From a virus: DNA of 53,983 nucleotides. Below, piece after piece: positions 7,802 through 16,989 of this stretch (the stretch's first letter is position 1; each line of letters begins with the position of its first letter). Under the pieces are notes generated by a model, which made no database searches, was not told where the DNA came from, and saw nothing but the letters and a program-made list of their open reading frames with translations. The stretch covers positions 1 to 53,983 of the IMG/VR virus record IMGVR_UViG_3300032313_001579; one strand, 5' to 3'. The translations under genes and the position numbers were made by a program.

Positions 7802-9745
7802 ATGGCAGTTAATTACATACAAGGACAGATTTTAGCCAACGTTCTCCAACGTGATGGCATAGATATCGCCATAGCCAATGCCAATGTGGGTATTGGCACC
7901 AACAGTCCTGTATCTAAATTAGAAGTAGCCGGCAATGTCACAGTGGGCAATATTGTAATCAGCAATGTAGGTAATATCAGTGCTGGCAATGTCAACATCA
8001 ACAACTTGGCAGGCCCAGTGGCCAACTCTGATGCCACTACAAAACTCTATGTAGATCTGGCTGTGGGCAATGTCAGCGGCAATGTTCTTGGTAATTTAAT
8101 TCAAATGGGCACCAACAGTCAGGGTGCCCTGGTCAGTAACGCTGTTACATTGACCACAACTACATCAGTTACCAACGGTATTACTTTGCTCAATCAAGTG
8201 CTGGGCAAACTTGTTCCGCCAGCGCCGCCAACTTTTCCAGCCAGTCAAAGTTTGGCAATCAGCAGTGTCAGTTCGTATCGCATGGCCAACATCACACAGG
8301 TCAACAACACAGCCAACAGTTTGACAGTGGCTGCTGGCGCAACAGTGTCCACGGCACGACGTGCGGCTACCTATGCTACCAATACCATCAGTACCGCGGG
8401 GCCAGGAGATTCTGGAACCATAAGTCTGTTCAGAAACGGCAGCAACATAGCCAATGTGACGCTGAATCCCAATGCCAGTCCCACAGCCAATGGAACCTAC
8501 AACAGCAATCTTGTGATTACCAACAACATGGATTACAACAGTGCCAATGCCAATATCACAGCAGGCTTTTGGTATGTGTTCAGCGCGGCAGTGTCAGGCA
8601 GCAACGCACCAGCCGGATGGAACGATCTGATCATAACAGATTCTGCCGCAGGCAACACCAATGTGGCCAGCTGGTATTATGATAATTCAAGTCCCAGCAC
8701 ACCCAGTTTTAGCAGCACCACCATGACTCCCCCGGGGTCAACAACATTATTATACAGCAGTACTATTCCGCATTATACCAACGTTAATCAATTTGCAATT
8801 GGCACAACAGTGGCCAACGTGTCGGGCAACATGTATCCAACATCAAACGTGCTGGCTTCCGGATCCAGCGGCGGAAGTTTTGCTGCTCCATCAAGTGTAA
8901 ACTACAATGCCAGCAACGTTGGCAGTAATATTTTAAATTCGTTTCAATCAGCAAGTCTCACCACAACTGCTAATGTGACCACTGGGTTTGGCGGCAGTGC
9001 CACTGGCCCAAGCATGTCTGTGAACAATAGTTATGCCACAGGCACACTAACATTGACCACAGCACTTGGCAACATAGTATTATATAAATCAGGCACAGCG
9101 ACTGCCATTGATGAAGGCAACATTGTGGTTACTGGTGTTGGCACCGGATCAGGCAATGCGGTGCGTATTGTAAATCCTGGCTCAGGAAACACCCCGGTCT
9201 ACACAGGCAGTGAAGCCACCTTCAACAGCCAGTCTAGCACGCTTGAAACATATGATGCCACAGTGGTTGGCAGTGGAGTACAAGGTGTACTTAAACACGA
9301 TCAAACAAACTATTCAACTGGCTATCTTCCAGCTGGGCCAAATCTAAGTGCTGGACGAACAGGCACACAATACTTTACATTTGCGTTTGTAAGAACTGCT
9401 GTGAGTAAATTTGATATTACTTATGCTGGTAACATAGCTGGTATGTGGGTAGCACTGCCCGGCAGCGTAATAGATTCTAGTTCTGGAGCCAACGGATGGA
9501 TTGACATGTCTCAAGCCTATGCTGGTAGTGGATATCCCGGAGTCAACAGTCCCGGTAACGGCAGCGACGGATGCTCGTTGGGCGGAGTTGTACAATTAAA
9601 CACCACGGTGGCCAGTACCAGTAAGACCTGCACGTTTGGTACGGTATCGAGTTCCAGTACAGCCACTAACGAAATTTATATTCGTGTAGCATTAACATCT
9701 GGTCAATCAGTAACTGGCCTCTCACTTAAGGCAGCGAGTAACTAA
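7802..9745 (+). CDS. Large fibre-like structural protein
   Basis: 647 residues, very rich in Asn, Ser, Thr, Gly and Ala, poor in charge. N-terminal 120 residues contain NVGIGTNSPVSKLEVAGNV, the common start of fibre proteins describing a strand-rich shaft, then DATTKLYVDLAVGNVSGNVLGNL. The segment NGITLLNQVLGKLVPPAPP (about 125-145) marks the join to a long C-terminal region of predicted beta domains. No enzymatic motif was seen. It probably forms a tail fibre, long whisker or baseplate-attached adhesin. Stop overlaps the next ATG (TAATG), so it is coupled to the 335-residue gene. Confidence 0.6.
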   Translation: MAVNYIQGQILANVLQRDGIDIAIANANVGIGTNSPVSKLEVAGNVTVGNIVISNVGNISAGNVNINNLAGPVANSDATTKLYVDLAVGNVSGNVLGNLIQMGTNSQGALVSNAVTLTTTTSVTNGITLLNQVLGKLVPPAPPTFPASQSLAISSVSSYRMANITQVNNTANSLTVAAGATVSTARRAATYATNTISTAGPGDSGTISLFRNGSNIANVTLNPNASPTANGTYNSNLVITNNMDYNSANANITAGFWYVFSAAVSGSNAPAGWNDLIITDSAAGNTNVASWYYDNSSPSTPSFSSTTMTPPGSTTLLYSSTIPHYTNVNQFAIGTTVANVSGNMYPTSNVLASGSSGGSFAAPSSVNYNASNVGSNILNSFQSASLTTTANVTTGFGGSATGPSMSVNNSYATGTLTLTTALGNIVLYKSGTATAIDEGNIVVTGVGTGSGNAVRIVNPGSGNTPVYTGSEATFNSQSSTLETYDATVVGSGVQGVLKHDQTNYSTGYLPAGPNLSAGRTGTQYFTFAFVRTAVSKFDITYAGNIAGMWVALPGSVIDSSSGANGWIDMSQAYAGSGYPGVNSPGNGSDGCSLGGVVQLNTTVASTSKTCTFGTVSSSSTATNEIYIRVALTSGQSVTGLSLKAASN

Positions 9746-10752
9746 TGGCCGTCTCAATAGCACAATACGTTGATTTACTATTTAAAAAACTGCAGGGCGT
9801 TGCCAAAACGGCCAATAGCACAGTTAAAAGCGCCAGCAACGAAAGCATTGCCAGTCCAGCGTTCCTACGTGGCGACATCATCTGGATGCAAAGCGACCAG
9901 ATTCCGTCAACGGCGCAGGCCGTGGCCAACATTGCAAATGCAAGAATAAACGGCAATTCTGTCGAGTGTGTGGCAGATACCACAGTGCCGCCCGTTGGTG
10001 GCATATATCCAACCTGGCTGAGTAATGTTGAATATTGGATTCCTCAAGAATTAGGAGCCACCTGGTTGCCTAAGATATTTGTAGGACCGTCTGCGGCCGC
10101 CAATATCCAGGCTACCGGAACTCAAATATTTTCCGCAGGTATTGGCGGAGTAGGCGAATACTATTTTGACACCCAAGCCGGTGTACTTAACTTTATTGGT
10201 GAAACTATTCCAACAGTGCTTACTGCTGGCAACGTAGTTTATGTTTCTGGTTATGAATATGTAGGTGATTTGGGTGTGCAGAACATACCAGACAATGCCA
10301 ATATTGGAAATTTACAGATCAGCAATACCACTATCACTACCACATTAGCCAACGGCAACATTACTCTTACAGCCACAGGCTCGCAATTTGTGCAGGTCTC
10401 AGGTACTGGATCTCTTATCATACCGTCTGGCAACACAGCTCAACGTCCCGGTACTGGAGTCACCGGCATGATTCGCATCAACACTCAGCTGAATCAAATT
10501 GAAGGATATGATGGTTCCAATTGGGTCGCCGGCAGCGGTACAGCCATTACCAACCAAACCCTTAACGGCGATGGATCAACAGTGACATTTGTTCTGGATA
10601 GTAGCACCACCACAGCTGCCGCGCTGGTCATGCTCAACGGTGTCACACAAGTGCCCACACAGGCCTACAACATGAGCCCAAGTCCCAGCGCTAATCTGGT
10701 TTTTACAGAAGCTCCGGCGTCGGGTGACGTTATAGACATAAGATTCTTATAA
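9745..10752 (+). CDS. Fibre-associated structural protein
   Basis: 335 residues. The N-terminal half (MAVSIAQYVDLLFKKLQGVAKT ... WIPQELGATWLPKIFVG) is different from the other fibres and may be the attachment domain. The C-terminal part contains GNTAQRPGTGVTGMIRINTQ ... EGYDGSNWVAG and NGDGSTVTFVLDSSTTTAAALVMLNGVTQ ... APASGDVIDIRFL, the same terminal module found in the 2006-residue fibre and, free-standing, at 7372. Coupled to the upstream gene through a TAATG overlap. Confidence 0.55.
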   Translation: MAVSIAQYVDLLFKKLQGVAKTANSTVKSASNESIASPAFLRGDIIWMQSDQIPSTAQAVANIANARINGNSVECVADTTVPPVGGIYPTWLSNVEYWIPQELGATWLPKIFVGPSAAANIQATGTQIFSAGIGGVGEYYFDTQAGVLNFIGETIPTVLTAGNVVYVSGYEYVGDLGVQNIPDNANIGNLQISNTTITTTLANGNITLTATGSQFVQVSGTGSLIIPSGNTAQRPGTGVTGMIRINTQLNQIEGYDGSNWVAGSGTAITNQTLNGDGSTVTFVLDSSTTTAAALVMLNGVTQVPTQAYNMSPSPSANLVFTEAPASGDVIDIRFL

Positions 10753-10832
10753 AAACCGGCAGCAAGCCAGGCTTTATCCAAGAAATAAAATCAAAAAAAA
10801 AACAACTGCAGATTGCCAAACTTTTGAACTCT

Positions 10833-10840
10833 GGTAAATA
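10833..10840 (+). promoter_or_regulatory. Late-promoter-like GGTAAATA
   Basis: GGTAAATA in the 141-base gap before the giant fibre, 53 bases from its ATG, with GGAGA (10884-10888) as ribosome binding site. The rest of the gap holds an A-rich tract (about 10793-10802) but no clear terminator. Confidence 0.45.
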
Positions 10841-10893
10841 AGTCATAGCCCGCAAAATGTCACGGCTAACGAGATCGATAACCGGAGAATAGT

Positions 10894-13800
10894 ATGGCTG
10901 TTACCAGGATTAAGAATAATCAAGTTACTGATAGTTCATCAGGCAACACACAAGTTGGTATCAATGCAGGTACCAAACTGCAGGATTTTTCCATCACAGC
11001 TGGCAAGATAGCCAACAACCTGACCTATGGATCAGACCTTACAGTCACCGGTAACCTCACAGTGCAGGGCAACAGCACTGCTATTGACACTACCATAACC
11101 ACAATTGAAGATCCAATTATTGTATTGGCCTCCACGCAGACTTCGGGTGCTCCGGCTGTGGACATTGGTTTCCTGGGTTTCCGCGGCAACGAAAGCAACA
11201 TAGCATTTGTCTGGGACGAAAGCGCCGACTCATTTGTGACAGCTTTTACCAGCACTGGTGAAAGCAACACCACGATCACCATAACCAGCTATGCCAATCT
11301 ACAGATTGGCAATCTCAGCTTGACTGGCAACATACTCAACAGCACTCTCAATGTTACTGGTAATATCACCGGTGGAAATCTTCTGACGCCTGGCTTGATT
11401 TCAGCCACCGGCGCTATAACTTCAGCGGCCAACATCACAGGTGGCAACATACTCACAGGTGGGTTGATCAGTGCTACTTCAACAATAACATCAGCGGCCA
11501 ACATTACTGGTGGTAATATCCTAACAGCTGGATTGATTTCAGCTACATCGACTATTACTTCAGCGGCCAACATCACTGGTGGTAACTTGCTGACAGCGGG
11601 CCTGATTTCAGCCACTTCAACAATAACTTCAGCAGCCAACATCACTGGTGGCAACTTGCTTACAGGTGGATTAATTTCAGCCACATCAACTATAACCAGT
11701 GCAGCCAACATCACTGGTGGTAACGTGTTGACTGGTGGTGTTGTTTCAGCCACTGCCAACATCACCGGCGGCAACTTGCTCACAGGTGGCCTAATCTCAG
11801 CTACCAGTACCATAACATCGGCTGCCAACATCGCAGGTGGCAACTTGCTGACAGGTGGCCTGATCTCAGCCACGTCAACTATCACTACCACAGCCAATAT
11901 CACCGGCGGCAACATCTTGTTTGGATCGGGTCAGGTATCTGGTACAGGTAACGTTTATGCTACTAATTTTATTGGTAACATTTCTGGCAACATTGATGCC
12001 GCAGGTGCCAACACACAGATCCAGTTCAACGACGACAACCTGTTGGGAGCCAGTGCCGCATTTACATTTAACAAAGCATCCAACGCTTTGGTCAACTCGG
12101 GCAACATTACCGGCGGCAACTTGCTGACGGCGGGCCTAATCTCAGCTACCAGTACCATAACATCGGCTGCCAACATCGCAGGTGGCAACATTACCACAGG
12201 CGGCCTAATCACTGCCACAGGCAACATTACCGGTGGCAATGTACTCACAGGTGGATTAATTTCGGCCACAAGCACTATTACCAGCGCAGCCAATGTCACC
12301 GGTGGCAACTTGCTCACCGGCGGAGCAGTTACAGCAACTGGCAACATCACCGGCGGTAATATTCTCACAGCAGGATTGGTCAGTGCTACTGGCACCATCA
12401 CATCAGCAGCCAACATCGCAGGTGGTAATTTGTTGACAGGTGGGTTGATCTCGGCCACTAGTACAATCACTAGTGCAGCCAACATCACAGGCGGTAATAT
12501 TCTCACAGCGGGCTTGATCAGTGCTACCAGTACCATTACTAGTGCTGCCAATGTGACGGGTGGCAACATTACCACTGCAGGTGTAGTTACAGCAACTGGC
12601 AACATCACCGGTGGTAATTTGCTTACACCTGGTCTTATTTCAGCCGCGGGTCTGGCCACCAGCGGCAACGTTCAAACTGCAGGGTTTGTCAGTGCCGCAG
12701 GCAATGTAATAGCACTTGCAGTCAACACAGCAACCTTGGCCAGTTCGGCTGGTATCACCATTACCACAATCGGGGCCAACGGCAACATCAATTTGACACC
12801 CAACGGCACTGGCAACATTGTGCTGGGTGGCAATACCTATGTCAATGGGGTCAACTTGACCCCGGTCCAAGACAATGACGTGGCCTCCAAATACTATGTT
12901 GACACTATTGCAACCACAGGTATAACCATACACGAGGCAGTTTTTGCAGCCACTAATACTACTTTGGCCACTGCCACCGGCGGTACAGTTACCTACAATC
13001 AGCCCAACGGCGCAGCCAATGGTGTTGGAGCAACACTGACCACAACCGGATCTTTCAATCTTATTGACACAGCCAACGTTCAAACTGTGGGCACACGTAT
13101 CTTGGTCAAAGATCAGGCCAATGCTGTGCAAAATGGTGTGTATGTGTATTCCAATACCACAGTGATTACACGAAGTACTGACACCGACCAATACGGTGCT
13201 GACAGCGCAGAATCCTTTAGTATCAACGATTACTTCTTTACCACGGGTGGTAACGTCAACGCAGGCACAGCGTTTGTTGTCAGCGCACCAGCAGGCGTGA
13301 TCACATTTGGCACCAGCAACATTAGTTTTGGTATCTTTAGTCAGAGCCAAGTTTATACAGCCAATACCGCAGCCGGTCTTGTTTTAAATGGTACAGTATT
13401 TTCTGCCAAAGTTGACAACAACACCACAGCCTTTGACAACGACGGCAACATCATTGTCAAGGCCGGCGCCAATTTAACCACGCCCAATATTGGTGCTGCT
13501 ACAGGTACAAGTTTGAGCGCCACTGGCAACATACAAGGCGGCAACATACTCACAGGTGGATTTGTAACTGCCACGGGCAATGTCACAGGTGGCAATGTCA
13601 CCACAGCCGGTTTGATCACAGTCACAGGCAACGTCACAGGCGGTAATATCTTGACTGCTGGATTGATTAGCGCCACATCAACAATAACTTCAGCAGCAAA
13701 TATAACCGGTGGTAACTTGCTTACAGGTGGATTGATTAGCGCCACATCAACAATAACCAGTGCGGCCAATATTTCGGGTGGCAATGTACTCACAGGTGGA

Positions 13801-16800
13801 CTAGTTAGTGCCACTGCCAATGTCACCGGTGGTAACTTGCTTACAGGTGGATTAATTTCAGCCACATCGACTATTACCAGTGCTGCCAACATTTCGGGTG
13901 GAAATATCCGCACAGCTGGATTAATCAGTGCCACTGGTAATGTGACTGGTGGCAACGTCACCACAGCCGGTTTGATCACAGCCACAGGCAACATCACTGG
14001 TGGCAATATCCTAACAGCTGGATTGATTTCGGCTACCGGTACCATAACATCGGCTGCCAACATCACAGGTGGCAACTTGTTGACAGGTGGTGTTGTTTCA
14101 GCCACTGCCAACATCACCGGCGGTAATATATTGTCTGGTGGTCTGGGATCATTTACAGGTAACGTAACAGCCGCAAACTTCATTGGTAACATCAGCGGTA
14201 ACATTGATGCTGGCGGTGCCAATACCAATATTCAATTCAACGACAGTGATATTTTAAATGGCAGCGCAGGATTTACCTTTAACAAGGTTGGCAACGTGGT
14301 CACAGCCAACGGCAATATCACCGGCGCCAACCTGTTCACAGGTGGTACGGTCAGTGCTACGGCCAACATCACAGGCGGTAATGTTCTCACAGCTGGCCTG
14401 ATCAGTGCTACAGGCAATGCCACATTGGGCAACGTTGGCACCAATCAGTTGAGTTTAAGTGGTAACGTAATAAGTGCATTGAACGTAACTGGTAACATCA
14501 CTGGTGGTAACTTGTTAACAGCCGGCCTAATCAGTACCTCTGGTAATGTATATGCTGAAAATATTCTCAATACCGCGGGTAACACACAAATCTCAATGGG
14601 TAACGGAAGTGGAATCATTGGAATAACCTCCACTGCTAACACAACACAGTTTTTACCAGGTGGCCAGATATCGTTAGGTGGTGCTGCACGAGTTCAGGGC
14701 GGCACATTTGCTGGGTCGTATCTTACATTAGGTGCAAGTCAAACAGATTTAGCCCAAGATCGTGGTGGCAATGTTACTGTGCAACTTGGAACAGGCGGCA
14801 CAATTGCCAACACCTGGACATTTGCACAGAGCGGAGCATTCCTTGCTCCGGGTGCGATCAGTGCCACAGGCAACATCACAGGCGCCAACCTAATTTTAAC
14901 CACAGGCTTAATTGATGGTCCAGCCGCAGGCAGGATCACCATCAATGGCAGTGACATTGACACTGACTTTGCTGTAGATGGCGATACCTTGGCCAACGTG
15001 TTCTATGTGGATGCCGGCACAGGCACAGCCAGTTTTGGCGCCAGCACACAGATTACCAATGCCATAGTAAACTTTGCCACAACCACCTCGATCAAGACAC
15101 CAGTTGGTAATACTGCACAACGTCCTGGCACAGGCGTTACAGGTATGTTGCGTTTCAACACTACCAGCAATGCCTTAGAAGTCTACGACAACAGTGCGTG
15201 GGCATCGGTTGGTACTCCAGTGTTTACCGTGATTGCTGATGAACAGTTTGCCGGTGATGGAGCAACAGTGGCCTTTACCCTAGGCAGCACACAGACCACC
15301 AATAGCTGTATTGTGTCTATCAACGGTGTGGTGCAGATTCCAACCCTGGCCTATGCAGTGGCCGGAACTGATCCAACCTGCGTGCTTACATTTACAGAAG
15401 CTCCGGCATCGGGTGACGTGATTGATGTGCGTGAAATTACCACCACAACCACAGTGACCAGTATTACCAACAGTTCAGGCAATGCGGTAGTATCAGTAAG
15501 TGATACAGCCGCGCAGGTCAATGTCACAGGTGACCTCAGTGTCAGCGGAACTATTCTAGGTGGCAACATCAACAGCACTGCTATCACCAGTGGCACGTCA
15601 AACATGTCAATTGTGTCCAGTGGCGGCAACATCCGCGGCAACGTGGCCGGCACCACAGTCATGACCATCAGCCCAGGCCTGGTAGACATTGTGGGCAACT
15701 TGACAGTGTCAGGCAATGCCACACTCAGTGGTAACATCTTGGGTGATCGTATCCAAAATGGCAATACCAGTTTTGATATCCAAACACCTAACGGTAATGC
15801 CAATATCAACATAGGTGGTACAGGTAACTTGGCGGTGTTTGCTCCGGGCAACTTGTTAATGACAGGTAATATTACACCAACTGCCAACATCACATATGAT
15901 TTGGGTACAAACACAAATCGCTGGAAAGATATATGGTTGGCCAACAGCACAATTTATTTGGGTAACAGTCAAATCAGTGCCAATGCCACAGCATTGATAT
16001 TCACAAACCCAGCAGGTGGACAAACTGTGTTAGCAGGCGCTACAGCTGGTATAACCGGCGCCACAGTAAGTGCCAGCGGCAACATCACTGGTGGCAACAT
16101 CTTGACAGCTGGATTGATCAGTGCCACCGGGGCCATCACAGGTGCTGCCTTAACTGGCACAAGCCTAACTGTGTCAACCGGCAACATCACCGGTGGCAAC
16201 TTGTTGTTGTCAGGTGCCATCATTGACTCAGCTCAGTTGGACATACAGACCTCAGCCGGCAGTGCCAACATTGCTCTAGCTCCAAATGGCACAGGTATGG
16301 TCACTGTCAGCACGCAGGTCAGTGCTGTGGGCAACGTCACAGGTGGAAATATTCGTACAGCTGGATTGATTAGTGCCACCGGTGCTATCACAGGTGCTGC
16401 CTTGACGGGTACCAGTTTAACTGTATCAACTGGTAACGTATCATGCGGTAATATTGTCAACACCAATGCCAATGGGGTAGGCAACATTGGTTCAACTGGC
16501 ACCAGATTCAACCAGGTGTTTGCTCTGGCCAGTTCGGCACAATACGCTGACTTGGCAGAAAAATATACTGCAGATGCAGAATATGCTCCGGGTACTGTAG
16601 TGGTATTTGGCGGCACAGCAGAAGTTACTGTCAATACTATAGACAGCGATCGCCGTGTAGCTGGTGTTGTTAGTACAAATCCAGCCTACATCATGAATGA
16701 CGCATTAGAAAGTGCTCACGTTGTCACAGTGGCACTCACAGGTCGTGTGCCCACAAGTGTAACTGGCACAGTACGCAAAGGTGACTTGATGGTATCAGCT

Positions 16801-16914
16801 GGCAATGGTAAGGCTCGTGCCGAAGCCAATCCAGCAGTAGGCACAGTGATTGGCAAAGCCTTAGAAGACAGCGAAGGCGATGCAGTGATAGAAGTAGTGG
16901 TTGGCCGCGTGTAA
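10894..16914 (+). CDS. Giant repeat-containing tail fibre protein
   Basis: 2006 residues. N-terminal 150 residues carry LTVQGNSTAIDTTITTIEDPIIVL, a frequent start of aquatic phage fibres. About residues 150-1215 hold some 30 short repeats of two forms: 23 residues (LISATSTITSAANITGGNLLTGG) and 17 residues (LITATGNITGGNVLTGG), interrupted by a GGANTQIQFND module and by a unit around 650-870 with YVDTIATTGITIHEAV and RILVKDQANAVQNGVYVY. Then come the QRPGTGVTGMLRFN module and, from about 1880, a C-terminal domain SAQYADLAEKYTADAEYAPG ... VEVVVGRV-like end shared with the next gene. That domain may act as a fibre-folding or maturation domain (inference). Predicted receptor-binding fibre; followed by a terminator. 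Confidence 0.8.
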   Translation: MAVTRIKNNQVTDSSSGNTQVGINAGTKLQDFSITAGKIANNLTYGSDLTVTGNLTVQGNSTAIDTTITTIEDPIIVLASTQTSGAPAVDIGFLGFRGNESNIAFVWDESADSFVTAFTSTGESNTTITITSYANLQIGNLSLTGNILNSTLNVTGNITGGNLLTPGLISATGAITSAANITGGNILTGGLISATSTITSAANITGGNILTAGLISATSTITSAANITGGNLLTAGLISATSTITSAANITGGNLLTGGLISATSTITSAANITGGNVLTGGVVSATANITGGNLLTGGLISATSTITSAANIAGGNLLTGGLISATSTITTTANITGGNILFGSGQVSGTGNVYATNFIGNISGNIDAAGANTQIQFNDDNLLGASAAFTFNKASNALVNSGNITGGNLLTAGLISATSTITSAANIAGGNITTGGLITATGNITGGNVLTGGLISATSTITSAANVTGGNLLTGGAVTATGNITGGNILTAGLVSATGTITSAANIAGGNLLTGGLISATSTITSAANITGGNILTAGLISATSTITSAANVTGGNITTAGVVTATGNITGGNLLTPGLISAAGLATSGNVQTAGFVSAAGNVIALAVNTATLASSAGITITTIGANGNINLTPNGTGNIVLGGNTYVNGVNLTPVQDNDVASKYYVDTIATTGITIHEAVFAATNTTLATATGGTVTYNQPNGAANGVGATLTTTGSFNLIDTANVQTVGTRILVKDQANAVQNGVYVYSNTTVITRSTDTDQYGADSAESFSINDYFFTTGGNVNAGTAFVVSAPAGVITFGTSNISFGIFSQSQVYTANTAAGLVLNGTVFSAKVDNNTTAFDNDGNIIVKAGANLTTPNIGAATGTSLSATGNIQGGNILTGGFVTATGNVTGGNVTTAGLITVTGNVTGGNILTAGLISATSTITSAANITGGNLLTGGLISATSTITSAANISGGNVLTGGLVSATANVTGGNLLTGGLISATSTITSAANISGGNIRTAGLISATGNVTGGNVTTAGLITATGNITGGNILTAGLISATGTITSAANITGGNLLTGGVVSATANITGGNILSGGLGSFTGNVTAANFIGNISGNIDAGGANTNIQFNDSDILNGSAGFTFNKVGNVVTANGNITGANLFTGGTVSATANITGGNVLTAGLISATGNATLGNVGTNQLSLSGNVISALNVTGNITGGNLLTAGLISTSGNVYAENILNTAGNTQISMGNGSGIIGITSTANTTQFLPGGQISLGGAARVQGGTFAGSYLTLGASQTDLAQDRGGNVTVQLGTGGTIANTWTFAQSGAFLAPGAISATGNITGANLILTTGLIDGPAAGRITINGSDIDTDFAVDGDTLANVFYVDAGTGTASFGASTQITNAIVNFATTTSIKTPVGNTAQRPGTGVTGMLRFNTTSNALEVYDNSAWASVGTPVFTVIADEQFAGDGATVAFTLGSTQTTNSCIVSINGVVQIPTLAYAVAGTDPTCVLTFTEAPASGDVIDVREITTTTTVTSITNSSGNAVVSVSDTAAQVNVTGDLSVSGTILGGNINSTAITSGTSNMSIVSSGGNIRGNVAGTTVMTISPGLVDIVGNLTVSGNATLSGNILGDRIQNGNTSFDIQTPNGNANINIGGTGNLAVFAPGNLLMTGNITPTANITYDLGTNTNRWKDIWLANSTIYLGNSQISANATALIFTNPAGGQTVLAGATAGITGATVSASGNITGGNILTAGLISATGAITGAALTGTSLTVSTGNITGGNLLLSGAIIDSAQLDIQTSAGSANIALAPNGTGMVTVSTQVSAVGNVTGGNIRTAGLISATGAITGAALTGTSLTVSTGNVSCGNIVNTNANGVGNIGSTGTRFNQVFALASSAQYADLAEKYTADAEYAPGTVVVFGGTAEVTVNTIDSDRRVAGVVSTNPAYIMNDALESAHVVTVALTGRVPTSVTGTVRKGDLMVSAGNGKARAEANPAVGTVIGKALEDSEGDAVIEVVVGRV
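11345..14540 (+). repeat. Coding repeats of 69 and 51 bases in the giant fibre
   Basis: Repeats encode 23- and 17-residue versions of (L/V)(I/V)(S/T)AT-x-(ITSAAN)I(T/A/S)GGN(L/I/V)(L/T/R)T(G/A)G. Copies differ at many synonymous sites, and Ser in ISAT is AGT in some and TCA in others. A 57-base identity exists between 11788-11844 and 12133-12189, exactly 345 bases (five 69-base units) apart, showing recent copying inside the array. Confidence 0.85.
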
Positions 16915-16932
16915 AGGTGCAAACTGTAAAAC

Positions 16933-16959
16933 ACAGGGTCTGCGGGTCCTGTTTTTTTT
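16933..16959 (+). terminator. Intrinsic terminator after the giant fibre
   Basis: ACAGGGTC (16933-16940), loop TGCG, GGTCCTGT (16945-16952), eight pairs with two G-T pairs, followed by eight T residues (16952-16959). A late promoter follows directly. Confidence 0.85.
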
Positions 16960-16960
16960 G

Positions 16961-16968
16961 GCTAAATA
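16961..16968 (+). promoter_or_regulatory. Late promoter GCTAAATA
   Basis: GCTAAATA one base after the terminator T-tract, 21 bases before ATG 16990. Terminator and promoter are back to back, so the second fibre has an independent transcript. Confidence 0.6.
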
Positions 16969-16989
16969 TTAGATATTACGGGAACCACA

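Noticed and set aside
10753-10893. Terminator or small gene in the gap before the giant fibre
   Set aside because: Only a weak AGCCAGGCT palindrome and an A-rich tract are present; no stem followed by T residues and no credible ORF.
11289-16634. Long minus-strand open frames across the giant fibre (for example 11289-11915, 13353-14228)
   Set aside because: Their Pro/Val/Leu repeats are the mirror of the GGN-repeat coding strand. They have no ribosome sites or promoters and the plus strand is clearly coding.
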